Shown here in pieces: positions 26,900 to 35,781 of a stretch of 64,000 nucleotides of DNA. The translations under genes and the position numbers were made by a program. The DNA is taken from the NCBI RefSeq assembly GCF_009208565.1, contig NZ_WFLK01000001.1, positions 558,001-622,000 of the forward strand, in the 5' to 3' direction. Each line of letters starts with the position of its first letter. Within the stretch, counting starts at the first letter, position 1. This DNA comes from Janthinobacterium aquaticum. Its GTDB lineage: Bacteria; Pseudomonadota; Gammaproteobacteria; Burkholderiales; Burkholderiaceae_D. The notes beneath the pieces are model-generated. The model did not search any database. It saw only the letters and a list, made by a program, of their open reading frames with translations, and was not told where the DNA came from.

Positions 26900-28282
26900 T
26901 CAAGCCGGTACGGAGGTGGGCACTGCGATGCGCCGGTCGACCAGCCCTGCCGCCAGCGCATAGGCCACGGCCACGGCAGCGTAAGCGAGCACGATGCGCT
27001 GCGGCCAGCCCGGCGCCATCTGCAGCATGCTGCCGGCCAGCGCCACGCCCACCAGCGCGCCGACCTGACGGTTGGCGTTCAATGCCGCTGCCGCGCTATT
27101 GGCATGCGCCTTGCCGGCCACCTGCATCACGGTGGCCGTCATGGCCGGAATCGCAATGCCGATTGCCACATTCATCAGCACCGCCACTGGCACCAGCACG
27201 CCATACGGCAAGGCCTGCTGCGCGGCCAGTTGGAGCGTCGCCAGCAAGGCGGCCATGGCCGCCGCCACCAGCAAGCCCAGCAGCATGGGCCTGCGCGTGC
27301 CATGGCGCGCCGCGATGCCGCCAGCCATAAAATTGCCGACCGTATAAGCCGCCATCATCGGCAACAGCCGCAGGCCTGCCTGCAGCGCATCGCCGCTGCC
27401 GCCCTGCTGCAGATACAGGCTGAGCAGGAACAGCTGGCCGAAAACGCCAAAATTGATCAGGAAACCGACGCCATTGGCCGCGCCAAAACTGCTGCCCTGA
27501 AACAGTTCGCGCGGCAGCAGCGGATGGCTGCCGCGCCGCTCGCGCTGCAGCAACACAGCAGCGCTCGCCAGTGTCAGGCCCGACGCCAGCAAGACGGCAG
27601 GCGCCAGCCAACCGAGCACCGGGCCTTCGATCAGCACAAAACTGAGGCCCGCCAGCGCCGCCACGCCCAACGCATGGCTGCCCAGCGACAGCGCGCGCGG
27701 CCGCTTCGGTGGCGCCGCCAGCAACAGCTGCGCCATCACGATGGCCAGCACACCGAGCGGCAGATTGATCCAGAACACGCTGCGCCAGCCAAACTGATGC
27801 ACCAGCAGGCCACCGACCAGCGGCCCCGAGGCCCCCGCCACGCCCACCAGCGCCGACCAGGCACCGAGCATGCGCGTGCGCAGCGCCGGGTCTTCATAGC
27901 TGTGCGTGAGCAGGCTCAGCGAACTGGGCATGAACAGCGCAGCACCTGCCCCTTGCAGCAGCCGCGCCGCCGTCAGCGAGACGCCGTCGGGCGCCATGGC
28001 GCACAGCGCCGAGCCGGCCAGGAACAGCGCCAGGCCTGCCTGATAGACGGCCTTCGGACCGTAGCGATCAGCCAGTGCGCCGCCGGCCAGCAGCAGTGCG
28101 GCAAACGTCAGCGTATAGCCATCGACCACCCATACCAGGCCCGCCAGCGGCACCTGCAGATCGAGCGCAATGCCGGGCAGCGCAACATTGACCGCAGTCA
28201 CATCAAGCATCGCCATCACAAAGCCCAGCGCCAGCGTCAGCAAGACCGGAAAAGGCCGGCGACCAGTTACAACGGAAGACAT
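26900..28282 (-). CDS. MFS transporter, DHA2-type drug exporter
   Basis: The 460-residue protein begins MSSVVTGRRPFPVLLTLALG and contains many hydrophobic helices. The DHA2 signatures are AMLDVTAVNVALPGIALDL near residues 25-43, the motif-A loop GALADRYGPKAV, and the motif-C-like GASGPLVGG near 137-145. Helix count is probably 14. These are proton-driven exporters of drugs and dyes; the substrate is not readable. AAGGA lies five bases before the ATG at 28282. It is divergent from a LysR gene with palindromic sites between them, the usual arrangement for a regulated efflux pump. Confidence 0.88.
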   Translation of the reverse strand: MSSVVTGRRPFPVLLTLALGFVMAMLDVTAVNVALPGIALDLQVPLAGLVWVVDGYTLTFAALLLAGGALADRYGPKAVYQAGLALFLAGSALCAMAPDGVSLTAARLLQGAGAALFMPSSLSLLTHSYEDPALRTRMLGAWSALVGVAGASGPLVGGLLVHQFGWRSVFWINLPLGVLAIVMAQLLLAAPPKRPRALSLGSHALGVAALAGLSFVLIEGPVLGWLAPAVLLASGLTLASAAVLLQRERRGSHPLLPRELFQGSSFGAANGVGFLINFGVFGQLFLLSLYLQQGGSGDALQAGLRLLPMMAAYTVGNFMAGGIAARHGTRRPMLLGLLVAAAMAALLATLQLAAQQALPYGVLVPVAVLMNVAIGIAIPAMTATVMQVAGKAHANSAAAALNANRQVGALVGVALAGSMLQMAPGWPQRIVLAYAAVAVAYALAAGLVDRRIAVPTSVPA

Positions 28283-28325
28283 GAGAGTCCTTGAAAGCAC
28301 GAAGAAAAACGCATTGTAGAAAGCT

Positions 28326-28379
28326 TGCATGATGCAGTAAACGCCCATAAAATCGGCACCCTGATGCAAAAATGCATCA
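28326..28379. promoter_or_regulatory. Paired palindromes, probable LysR-type operator
   Basis: Two related sites lie between the divergent genes: TGCATGATGCA (28326-28336), a perfect palindrome, and TGATGCA-AAAA-TGCATCA (28362-28379). Both share the half-site TGATGCA. The second ends 21 bases before the LysR start. Confidence 0.55.
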
Positions 28380-28400
28380 CACTAAAACAAGGACACAGCG

Positions 28401-29264
28401 ATGGACTGGGATAACGCCCGCATTTTCCTGGCCATCGGCCGCGCCGGCACGCTGCGCGGCGCAGCAGCGCTGCTGCGCATCGACCAGGCCACCTGCGGAC
28501 GGCGCCTGGCCGCGCTGGAAACGGCGCTCGGCGCCAGGCTGTTCCTGCGCACGCCATCGGGCTATGTGCCAACGCCGGCCGGCGAACTGGCGCTGGCGGC
28601 GGCCGAAGCGATGGAGCGCGCAGCGGACCGATTGCAGCGCGAAATGCAGGGCGTCGATACGCGCCTGTCGGGCCTGGTGCGGGTGGCCACCACCGACAGC
28701 ATGGCCAGCCACTTCGTGATGCGCGCCATGCGCCGCCTGCATGACGAGCACCCCGACATCCGCATTGCGCTGCATGTGTCGCCACAGCTGACCAGCCTGA
28801 CCAGGCGCGAAGCCGACCTGGCCGTACGCTCGGCGCGCCCGCAGGACCCGGACCTGATTTCGCGCCACCTGGTCAAACGCAACCTGGGCCTGTACGCTTC
28901 GGCCGCCTATCTGGCCGAGCGCGGCGAACCGCAGCGCGGCACGGCGCTGGCCGGCCACGATATCGTGATCTATCACCAGTCGGTGGCGGCGCGCCATGCC
29001 GACAAACTGGCCGGAGAACCGGTGGCCAATGCCCGCGTGGCGATGGAGGTCAATACCGCGATGATGCTGCAGGAAGCGGCGCGCGCCGGGCTGGGCATTG
29101 CCGAACTGGGCACCCATCTGGGCGACAGCGACCCGCAACTGGTGCGCATCTGGCCCGAGCGCAGCGAGCCGTATGACGTCTGGCTGGTCATGCATGGCGA
29201 CCTGGCGCGCTCGGCGCGCGTGCGCGCCGCGGCCGATGCGATTATCGCCAGCGTCGCACAATAG
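28401..29264 (+). CDS. LysR-family transcriptional regulator
   Basis: The 287-residue protein has the N-terminal winged helix-turn-helix (residues 1-60, FLAIGRAGTLRGAAALLRIDQATCGRRLAALE) and a periplasmic-binding-protein-like effector domain from about 90. It is divergent from the DHA2 exporter gene and most likely controls it and itself through the intervening palindromes. The helix-turn-helix has DQATCGRRL where SQSAVSR is common, a variation seen in this subfamily. The effector is unknown, and downstream the Mla-like operon is too far to be co-transcribed with certainty. Confidence 0.9.
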   Translation: MDWDNARIFLAIGRAGTLRGAAALLRIDQATCGRRLAALETALGARLFLRTPSGYVPTPAGELALAAAEAMERAADRLQREMQGVDTRLSGLVRVATTDSMASHFVMRAMRRLHDEHPDIRIALHVSPQLTSLTRREADLAVRSARPQDPDLISRHLVKRNLGLYASAAYLAERGEPQRGTALAGHDIVIYHQSVAARHADKLAGEPVANARVAMEVNTAMMLQEAARAGLGIAELGTHLGDSDPQLVRIWPERSEPYDVWLVMHGDLARSARVRAAADAIIASVAQ

Positions 29265-29319
29265 CCGACGCACACCAGCCGTATCGCCCGGCGAACGCGG
29301 CCGATGTTAAGATGCCACG

Positions 29320-30132
29320 ATGACCCGTTCCGTCTCCCTGATCATCGGCCTGCATCGCCTGCACCGCGCCACCATCGCCTGGCTGCGCAGCTGGTGGAGC
29401 CTGCTGCATTTTTCAATTTTGATTTTTTCGCTGGGGCTGTCGCCATCGAGCTATAACCGCAGCAACCGTCCGCTGCTGGCGCACCGGCTGGTGATCAATA
29501 CCGCGCCCAACCTGGTGTGGTTCAGCGTGGCCTGCGCACTGGTCAGCCTGGTGCTGATCCGCATCGTGGTGGTCAGCGCGCAAAGCTACGGCCTGTCGCG
29601 CTATGCGCTGGAGATGGTGGTGCGTGTGCTGGTGCTTGAACTGATTCCGCTCACCGCCGCGCTGTTCGTGGCGCTGCGCCTGACGCTGCCCGACGGCATT
29701 GCCTTTGCGCAGATGCGCTCGACCGGCGCGCTCGATAGCCTGCAAAAGCAGAACGTCGACCTGCTGCGGCGCGAATATTTTCCACGCGTGATGTCGGGTA
29801 TTTTTGCGGTCTGGATGCTGGCCATTTTCAGCTGCGTCAGTTCGCTGATTCTGGCCTACCTGGTGATCTACGGTTTTACGCCATGGGCGCTGCAGGGCTA
29901 TACGCGCGTGGTCGGCCAGATCTTCAATCCGGCGGTGCTGCTGATATTGATGCTCAAGGTGGTGTTTTTCAGCTTTGCGGTGGCGCTGATACCGCTCGCG
30001 TCATCGTACTATCCGCTTGAGCCCGACCGGCGCCACCGGCTGTTTGCCGCGCACGGCCTGTCCGAAATGCTGCGCCTGTTTTCCGTTATTTTGCTCGTTG
30101 AAGTCGCCTCCCTGATGGGCAACTACTACTGA
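29320..30132 (+). CDS. MlaE-family ABC transporter permease, divergent
   Basis: The 270-residue membrane protein shows the MlaE/Mce permease pattern: RVLVLELIPLTAALFVALRL near residues 103-122, a cytoplasmic loop with FAQMRSTGALDSLQKQNVDLLRREYFPRVMSG, and the late LKVVFFSFAVALIPLASSYY block. It has about five membrane helices. Similarity to classical MlaE is moderate, and the first 65 residues are atypical. It heads an operon with an MCE-domain protein and a lipoprotein. This fits a lipid-trafficking system between the membranes, but no ATPase gene is present. Confidence 0.72.
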   Translation: MTRSVSLIIGLHRLHRATIAWLRSWWSLLHFSILIFSLGLSPSSYNRSNRPLLAHRLVINTAPNLVWFSVACALVSLVLIRIVVVSAQSYGLSRYALEMVVRVLVLELIPLTAALFVALRLTLPDGIAFAQMRSTGALDSLQKQNVDLLRREYFPRVMSGIFAVWMLAIFSCVSSLILAYLVIYGFTPWALQGYTRVVGQIFNPAVLLILMLKVVFFSFAVALIPLASSYYPLEPDRRHRLFAAHGLSEMLRLFSVILLVEVASLMGNYY

Positions 30133-30155
30133 CTCCTTTATCCTATTCGCCTGCC

Positions 30156-31166
30156 ATGAGCCAGACCCCAAATCCCGACCAGACCGATATTACCGCGCCC
30201 GACGCGGTGCTGCCCGCGCCGCCACCGGTGCGCCACGCCGAACTGAAGGCGGCCATCCTGCTGATCTCGATGTTCGTGCTGATCACCGGCTCCGTGCTGT
30301 ACCTGATGTATGCGCGCGGCGCCTTCGAGTCAACCCAGGAGCTGGTGCTGGCCACCGACGATTCGGACGGCGTGGTGGTCGGCGCCGACCTGACCTTCTC
30401 GGGCTTTCCCATCGGCCGCGTACGCCGCATCGAACTGGCGCCGGACGGGCGTGCGCGCGTGATTGTCGACGTGCCGGAAAAAGACGCGCACTGGCTGCGC
30501 ACCAGCAGCATCTTCACGCTCGAGCGCGGCATTGTCGGCGGCGCCAAGCTGCGCGCCTACAGCGGCATCCTGACCGACCCGCCGCTGCCCGACAAGGCCA
30601 CGCGCGACCTGCTGGTGGGCGATATGGCCGCTGAAATTCCGCGCCTGCTGGCCGCGGCCAAGGATCTGCTGGCCAACTTGGGCAACCTGACCGGCGCCGA
30701 TTCGCCGCTCGACTCGACCATGCGCAATGTGCAGGCCGTCACCGGCAAGCTGAGCGGCCCGGGCGGCGCGATGGGCCTGCTGACCGGCGACGACGCGCAA
30801 TCCAAACTGCTGGTCGAACGCGCCAATGCGCTGCTGGTCACGGCCGACCAGCTGGCGCGCCGCACCAGTACGCTGGTGGGCAATGCCGACACGCGCGTAT
30901 TCGGCGAACAGGGCGTGATGACCGATGCCCAGGCCACCATCGTGCAGTTGAACGCGCTGCTGGCCGACACCCGCGCCAGCCTTAAAAAAGTCGACGCCGT
31001 GCTGGTCGAAGCGCAGGCCGTCGGCGCCAATGCCAAAGCGGCCACCGCCGACCTGGCACCGCTGCGCAATGAGGTGGAAAGCAATCTGCGCAAGGTCGAG
31101 CAACTGGTCAACGAACTGAACCGTAAATGGCCGTTCAAGCGCAATCCGGAGATTACCCTGCCATGA
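30156..31166 (+). CDS. MCE-domain (MlaD-like) substrate-binding protein
   Basis: The 336-residue protein has a cytoplasmic N-terminus and one membrane segment (about 30-52), followed by an MCE domain at about 60-145 (DDSDGVVVGADLTFSGFPIGRVRRIEL, FTLERGIVGGAKLRAYSG). A helical tail runs from 165 to 325. MCE proteins form periplasmic rings that carry lipids for Mla/Mce transporters. The tail is longer than in E. coli MlaD and may build a tube, as in other MCE families. It overlaps the lipoprotein gene by four bases (ATGA). Confidence 0.88.
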   Translation: MSQTPNPDQTDITAPDAVLPAPPPVRHAELKAAILLISMFVLITGSVLYLMYARGAFESTQELVLATDDSDGVVVGADLTFSGFPIGRVRRIELAPDGRARVIVDVPEKDAHWLRTSSIFTLERGIVGGAKLRAYSGILTDPPLPDKATRDLLVGDMAAEIPRLLAAAKDLLANLGNLTGADSPLDSTMRNVQAVTGKLSGPGGAMGLLTGDDAQSKLLVERANALLVTADQLARRTSTLVGNADTRVFGEQGVMTDAQATIVQLNALLADTRASLKKVDAVLVEAQAVGANAKAATADLAPLRNEVESNLRKVEQLVNELNRKWPFKRNPEITLP

Positions 31167-31834
31167 GAATGAAACAAGTCACTGCCTTGCTGGCCTGCGT
31201 GCTGCTGACCGCCTGCGCCAGCGGCCCGCCGGTGCCGGACTGGAAAATGACGGCGCAAAGTTCGCTTGAACGCTTTGAATCAGCCTATCTGAGTGGCGAT
31301 GCGCGCGTTGAGCAAGCTGAATTCGAACGCGCCCGCGCGCAGGTCGGCTCCACCGGCAAATTCGAGTTGATCGCCCGTGTCGAGCTGCTGCGCTGCGCGG
31401 CGCGCGTGGCCAGCCTGGCGCTTGACGCCTGCCCCGGCTTCGAGCAACTGCGCAGCGACGCCGGCGAAGCCGATCGCGCCTATGCCGATTATCTGCTGGG
31501 AAAAGTGCAGCCTGGACAGATCGCCCTGCTGCCCGAAGCGCAGCGCGCACCGGCCGCTGCCGCCTCCGATACGGCTGCGGCCGATGCCGTGGCGGCGATC
31601 AGGGAGCCGCTGTCACGCCTGGTGGCTGCCGGCGTGCTGCTGCGCGCCAACCGCGCCACCCCTGCGCTGCTCGACACGGCTGTCGCCACCGCTTCGGACC
31701 AGGGCTGGCGCCGGCCGCTGCTGGCCTGGCTGGGCGTGCAGCGCCTGCGACTGGAACAGGCTGGCCAGCTTGACGCAGCGCAGCGCATCGCACGGCGCAT
31801 GGATGTGGTGGAAAAAAGCGGCAAGCCTTTGTAA
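31163..31834 (+). CDS. Putative lipoprotein of the Mce-type operon
   Basis: The 223-residue protein begins MRMKQVTALLACVLLTACASG, a signal peptide with lipobox LTAC (Cys about 18). The body is helical with many Ala, Arg and Leu. Position and length suggest the outer-membrane auxiliary lipoprotein that accompanies many Mce/Pqi transporters, but I see no PqiC/ABC-type auxiliary signature, so the role is inferred from context. I set the start at 31163, overlapping the MCE gene stop; an upstream in-frame start at 31127 has no RBS. Confidence 0.7.
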   Translation: MRMKQVTALLACVLLTACASGPPVPDWKMTAQSSLERFESAYLSGDARVEQAEFERARAQVGSTGKFELIARVELLRCAARVASLALDACPGFEQLRSDAGEADRAYADYLLGKVQPGQIALLPEAQRAPAAAASDTAAADAVAAIREPLSRLVAAGVLLRANRATPALLDTAVATASDQGWRRPLLAWLGVQRLRLEQAGQLDAAQRIARRMDVVEKSGKPL

Positions 31835-32305
31835 TCAACTGGCGGCCTTGCCAGATTTGCCCGGACACGCCATATCGCGGTAGAAGATAAAACCGCCCAA
31901 ACCGATGGACTTGGTCTCGGCCTTGACGCGGTAGACCAGTGCGTTTTTGTCGGCCTCGACACGCAGCAATTGTTGGTGCAAGCCGGTATTGGCATGCGCC
32001 TTGGCCAGCTGCGGCCAGGGCTTGAGCTCGAAGCGCAGTTCCGCAGTGGCCGCATCGTACGACCAGCGGCCCGGATTCAAAAACGCAAAACCGCCGTCAA
32101 AGCGCAGGCTGCCATCCTTGAACTGGGTGATGCAGATGCCGGGAAATTCGGCCGGCGGGTTATACCAGGTGGCAGCCACTGCCGGATTGGCTGGGACGGT
32201 GCCCGGCATGGTCAGGTTCAAGCCCGAACCGCCCTGCAAGCTGGCGCAGGCGCTCAGCAAACCCAGCCCGGCAGCGGCCATCAGCGTCCATATTTTGTTC
32301 TGCAT
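31835..32305 (-). CDS. Putative lipoprotein, unknown function
   Basis: The 156-residue protein has a lipoprotein signal (MQNKIWTLMAAAGLGLLSAC with Cys at 20). A beta-rich body follows, with WYNPPAEFPGICITQFKDGS and WSYDAATAELRFEL. Two further Cys may form a disulfide. No family recognised. The ATG at 32305 has GGAG seven bases upstream, whereas the longer alternative begins with TTG. Its stop is adjacent to the stop of the converging Mce lipoprotein gene. Confidence 0.65.
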   Translation of the reverse strand: MQNKIWTLMAAAGLGLLSACASLQGGSGLNLTMPGTVPANPAVAATWYNPPAEFPGICITQFKDGSLRFDGGFAFLNPGRWSYDAATAELRFELKPWPQLAKAHANTGLHQQLLRVEADKNALVYRVKAETKSIGLGGFIFYRDMACPGKSGKAAS

Positions 32306-32388
32306 GCGCAACTCCGTTGCTTTATAGAACGCCTATAGTAAAACGGCAAGACGCTCCACTCAAGGGGCTGGCGCACACAAGAACCAAT

Positions 32389-33651
32389 TTAACTGCTTTC
32401 TGCCGCCTTTGCCGCCTTCGCCGCCACCTCCCGCAGCTTGTCTTTCTTGCTCTTGCGCGCACCCTTGACGCCGCCGTTGACGGTGTCGGTGAAGGCGCTG
32501 ACGGGCGTGGCCTGTTCGGTCGGCTCGAAACCGGCCACCACTTCACGCACGATGCGCAGATCGTTGCGGTTTTCAATCAGGCGGAAATGCGCTTCGGTAT
32601 CGGCCGTAACAAAACTGACCGCCATGCCGCTTTCGCCGGCGCGGCCGGTGCGGCCGATGCGGTGGATATAGTCGGCGGCCGAACGCGGCAGGTCGTAGTT
32701 GATGACCGCCGGCAGACCGGCAATATCGATGCCGCGTGCAGCCACATCGGTGGCCACCAGCACCTGCAAGCGGCCGGCCTTGAAGTCGGCCAGCAGCTGG
32801 CTACGCGTGCCTTGCGCAAATTCACCGTGAAACGCGCCAACATGCAGGCCGGCGCGCTGCAGCTTGGCCGCTACATGCTCGGCCGCATACTTGGTGGCAA
32901 CAAACACCAGCACCCGTTCCCACTGCTGCTGCAAGACCAGGTAGCGCAGCAACTGGGTGCGGCGCGCCGCATCGACCGTGATGGCGCGCTGCACGATATC
33001 GGGCTTGTCCTGCGGCTCGGACGCCACTTCGATGCGCACCGGATCGACCAGCAGGCTGGACGCCAGTGCCTGTACGCTGTCGGGAAAGGTGGCCGAGAAA
33101 AACAGGTTCTGGCGCTTTGCCGGCAGCAGCGCCAGCACCGCCCCGATTTCTTCACTGAAGCCCATGTCGAGCAGCCGGTCCGCTTCATCGAGCACGAAGC
33201 ACGACACGCCGCCCAGCTTGACGGCATTGTGCTTGACCAGGTCGAGCAGGCGCCCCGGCGTGGCCACCACGATATCGGCGCCGCCGCGCAAGTCCATCAT
33301 CTGCGGATTGATCGACACGCCACCGAACAGCACGGCAATTTTCAGTTTGACGGGCAGCGGATTGGCCAGTGCATGCAGCGTCTGGCCGACCTGCGCGGCC
33401 AGCTCGCGCGTGGGTACCAGGATCAGCGCGCGCACCTGGCGCGGGCCCGATACTGGCGCCATCAGCGCTTGCAGCAGCGGCAGCGCATAGGCGGCCGTCT
33501 TGCCCGAGCCGGTTTGCGCCGCGCCCAGCACATCGCTGCCGCGCAGCACGGCAGGGATGGCGGCGGACTGGATGGCCGTCGGCGCGGCATAGCCGGCTTT
33601 TTCAACGGCGCGGACCAGGGCGGGAATCAGACCCAGTGAGGAAAATGGCAT
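32389..33651 (-). CDS. DEAD-box RNA helicase, second RhlE-like
   Basis: The 420-residue protein has a full helicase core: Q motif, Walker A AQTGSGKT (45-52), PTRELA (80-85), TPGR (131-134), DEAD (155-158), SAT, DVAARGID and HRIGRTGRAG. A short Lys-rich tail follows (KKDKLREVAAKAAKAAESS). It is close to but distinct from the RhlE at 11.7 kb: the insertion after motif I and the Gly/Arg tail are missing. AAGAAGG lies upstream of the ATG. It is alone on its transcript as far as can be seen. Confidence 0.92.
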   Translation of the reverse strand: MPFSSLGLIPALVRAVEKAGYAAPTAIQSAAIPAVLRGSDVLGAAQTGSGKTAAYALPLLQALMAPVSGPRQVRALILVPTRELAAQVGQTLHALANPLPVKLKIAVLFGGVSINPQMMDLRGGADIVVATPGRLLDLVKHNAVKLGGVSCFVLDEADRLLDMGFSEEIGAVLALLPAKRQNLFFSATFPDSVQALASSLLVDPVRIEVASEPQDKPDIVQRAITVDAARRTQLLRYLVLQQQWERVLVFVATKYAAEHVAAKLQRAGLHVGAFHGEFAQGTRSQLLADFKAGRLQVLVATDVAARGIDIAGLPAVINYDLPRSAADYIHRIGRTGRAGESGMAVSFVTADTEAHFRLIENRNDLRIVREVVAGFEPTEQATPVSAFTDTVNGGVKGARKSKKDKLREVAAKAAKAAESS

Positions 33652-33714
33652 GGCGGGCCTTCTTGTTCTTGGAAAAGGCGCCAGTATAGCAATACTGCCT
33701 GGCGCCCAGAGCGC

Positions 33715-34785
33715 CTAGCGCCTCGGTGCCTGCTTCGGCATCTGCCGCACAGCACGGCCGTCTTCATCGTAGCCCGGCATATTGCGCCGGATCGCATGCG
33801 AAAAGTCGGCATCGTCGTTCGCTTCGCGCGCCCGCGCCGTAATATGGCCGCCGTCGCGCAGCTGAGCGAAGGTCAGGCCCGGCACCAGCGCGCCGACATC
33901 GAACAGATAGCGGTCCAGATAGCCAGAGGCGAGCAGCCGGTAATCGAGCGGCAGGCCGGGCACGATGCGGCGCGCCATCTCGAACACGATGGTGGTGCAG
34001 TTGGCCGTCAGCGTATTGTAAAACTGCGGCTTGCGCTTCAGGGCGTCGGCTTCGTCGAGGTAGGCCATAAACAGCGAGCGCATCGCTGCACGCGGCATCA
34101 GCACGCGGTACAGATGCATGTCTTCGCCGCGCGCATTGGTGCGCACGCGCAGTATATCGCGCTCGTCGGCGGCAATCAGGCTGGTCTCGAAATGCTTGAA
34201 AAAGCCGCCAATGGCGGAAAAGCTCTCGCCCTTTTCCTTGCGGATCTCGATGGAAAACGTCAGGAAGCGGCCGTCGGCAAAGCCAAACGACACCAGGGTG
34301 TGGGCGATCAGGGGGCCGGTCCAGTACGACAGCGCGGTATCGACCGTGCGCAGCTCGTCGAGGTCATAGCTGCGCTGCTCCCACTTGACGGTGTAGTCGT
34401 CATCGCTGCGCCAGTCGAAATTGCGCACGTTGTCGAGCGTGACCACGCTGCCCTTGACGCTGCCCGTCACATTCCTGGCCACATCGTCGGCCCAGCTGCG
34501 GTCCTGCGAGGGTGCAATCAGGCTCCACCACACCAGCATCAGCACGAAGCCCACGCCATACGGCAGCAAGGCGCGCGCACTGCCGCGCAGCCACCATAGC
34601 GCCACGCTGCCGATACCCAGCGCGGCCCACAGCAGCGCGCCGATGGTCTGCGCCGCCGCGCCACCGTGCAGGTGATACCACAGCGCCAGCGCGCCCCAGG
34701 CTGCGCTCAGAACGATTATCAGGGAGGCGGCCAGCTTGCCCAGCACGCCAAGAATGGAAACAGTACGGTGTGATAAGAATGTCAT
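33715..34785 (-). CDS. DUF4105 (Lnb-like) membrane protein
   Basis: The 356-residue protein has two or three hydrophobic segments at the N-terminus (about 12-37, 45-66, 72-92) and a soluble DUF4105 domain with DNVRNFDWRSDDDYTVKWEQR and the cysteine-containing NTLTANCTTIVFE. The Cys-Thr-Thr plus a His suggests a cysteine-peptidase-like fold; an acyl-transfer or hydrolase role is often proposed for the family. It is divergent from motA. Confidence 0.85.
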   Translation of the reverse strand: MTFLSHRTVSILGVLGKLAASLIIVLSAAWGALALWYHLHGGAAAQTIGALLWAALGIGSVALWWLRGSARALLPYGVGFVLMLVWWSLIAPSQDRSWADDVARNVTGSVKGSVVTLDNVRNFDWRSDDDYTVKWEQRSYDLDELRTVDTALSYWTGPLIAHTLVSFGFADGRFLTFSIEIRKEKGESFSAIGGFFKHFETSLIAADERDILRVRTNARGEDMHLYRVLMPRAAMRSLFMAYLDEADALKRKPQFYNTLTANCTTIVFEMARRIVPGLPLDYRLLASGYLDRYLFDVGALVPGLTFAQLRDGGHITARAREANDDADFSHAIRRNMPGYDEDGRAVRQMPKQAPRR

Positions 34786-34795
34786 GTGGCCATTA

Positions 34796-34821
34796 TAAAG
34801 TTTTGTTGAGTGAACTGATCA
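34796..34821 (+). promoter_or_regulatory. Possible sigma-28 promoter of motA
   Basis: TAAAGTTT (34796-34803) equals the FliA -35 consensus. The -10 region, ACTGATCA (34814-34821), matches GCCGATAA at five of eight positions with a spacer of ten rather than eleven. Suggestive only. Confidence 0.3.
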
Positions 34822-34914
34822 ATTGTGCGCCAACTGTCGCCATGCACGTTTATCCGGGAACCGAATCGCGGTACACTACAATATTGCGTTATAGCAATTT
34901 ACAGGGAGTACCCA

Positions 34915-35778
34915 GTGCTGGTCATACTTGGTTTTATTGTCGTGCTGTTTTCCGTCTTTGGCGGCTTTGCCTTGCAGGGCGGCCATCTGGCGGCGCTGTT
35001 CCAGCCGCTGGAGCTATTGATGATCGGCGGTGCGGCGGTCGGGACTTTTATCGTCGGCAACGACGCCAAGGCCATCCGCGCCACGCTGGCCGCCATCCCC
35101 ACCCTGTTCCATACGGCGCAATACACCAAGGCGCGCTATATGGAACTGATGGGCCTGATGTATGAAGTGCTGAGCAAGATCCGCAAGGAAGGCCTGATGT
35201 CGGTCGAAGACGATATCGACGATCCCTACCGCAGCGCGCTGTTTGTCAAGTATCCGTACACGCTGGGCGACGAGCATATCCTTGAATTCATTACCGATTA
35301 TCTGCGCCTGATGGTGTCGGGCAATATGGACGCCTACCAGATCGAAAACCTGATGGACAATGAAATCGAGACCCATCATGAAGACGCCGAGATGCCGATC
35401 CAGACCATTTCACAGCTGGCCGACGCCATGCCGGCCTTCGGCATCGTGGCCGCGGTGATGGGGGTGGTGCATACCATGGCCTCGGTCGGCCTGCCGCCGG
35501 CCGAGCTGGGCGTGCTGATTGCGCAGGCACTGGTGGGCACCTTTATCGGCATCCTGCTGGCCTACGGCTTTATTTCGCCACTGGCCAGCCTGCTGCGCCG
35601 CAAGCACCATGAAACGGCCAAGATGTACCAGTGCGTGAAGGTCACGCTGCTGGCCAGCCTGAACGGCTACGCGCCGGCGCTGGCAGTGGAATTTGGCCGC
35701 AAAGTCATTTCCGCCACCGAACGGCCGTCGTTCAGCGAACTGGAGAACCATGTGCGCGGCGTGAGGACACGCAACTAG
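34915..35778 (+). CDS. motA: Flagellar motor stator protein MotA
   Basis: The 287-residue protein starts at a GTG (34915) behind AGGGAG and begins with the MotA sequence LVILGFIVVLFSVFGGFALQGG. Four membrane helices are expected. The cytoplasmic loop retains IRKEGLMSVEDDI with the charged residues that contact FliG, and the prolines in AMPAFGIVAAVMGVVHTM and GFISPLASLLRR needed for stator function are present. MotA and MotB form the proton channel, and motB normally follows immediately. Here the next gene is an unrelated DUF4153 on the other strand, so MotB must be elsewhere. Confidence 0.95.
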   Translation: MLVILGFIVVLFSVFGGFALQGGHLAALFQPLELLMIGGAAVGTFIVGNDAKAIRATLAAIPTLFHTAQYTKARYMELMGLMYEVLSKIRKEGLMSVEDDIDDPYRSALFVKYPYTLGDEHILEFITDYLRLMVSGNMDAYQIENLMDNEIETHHEDAEMPIQTISQLADAMPAFGIVAAVMGVVHTMASVGLPPAELGVLIAQALVGTFIGILLAYGFISPLASLLRRKHHETAKMYQCVKVTLLASLNGYAPALAVEFGRKVISATERPSFSELENHVRGVRTRN

Positions 35779-35781
35779 GCT

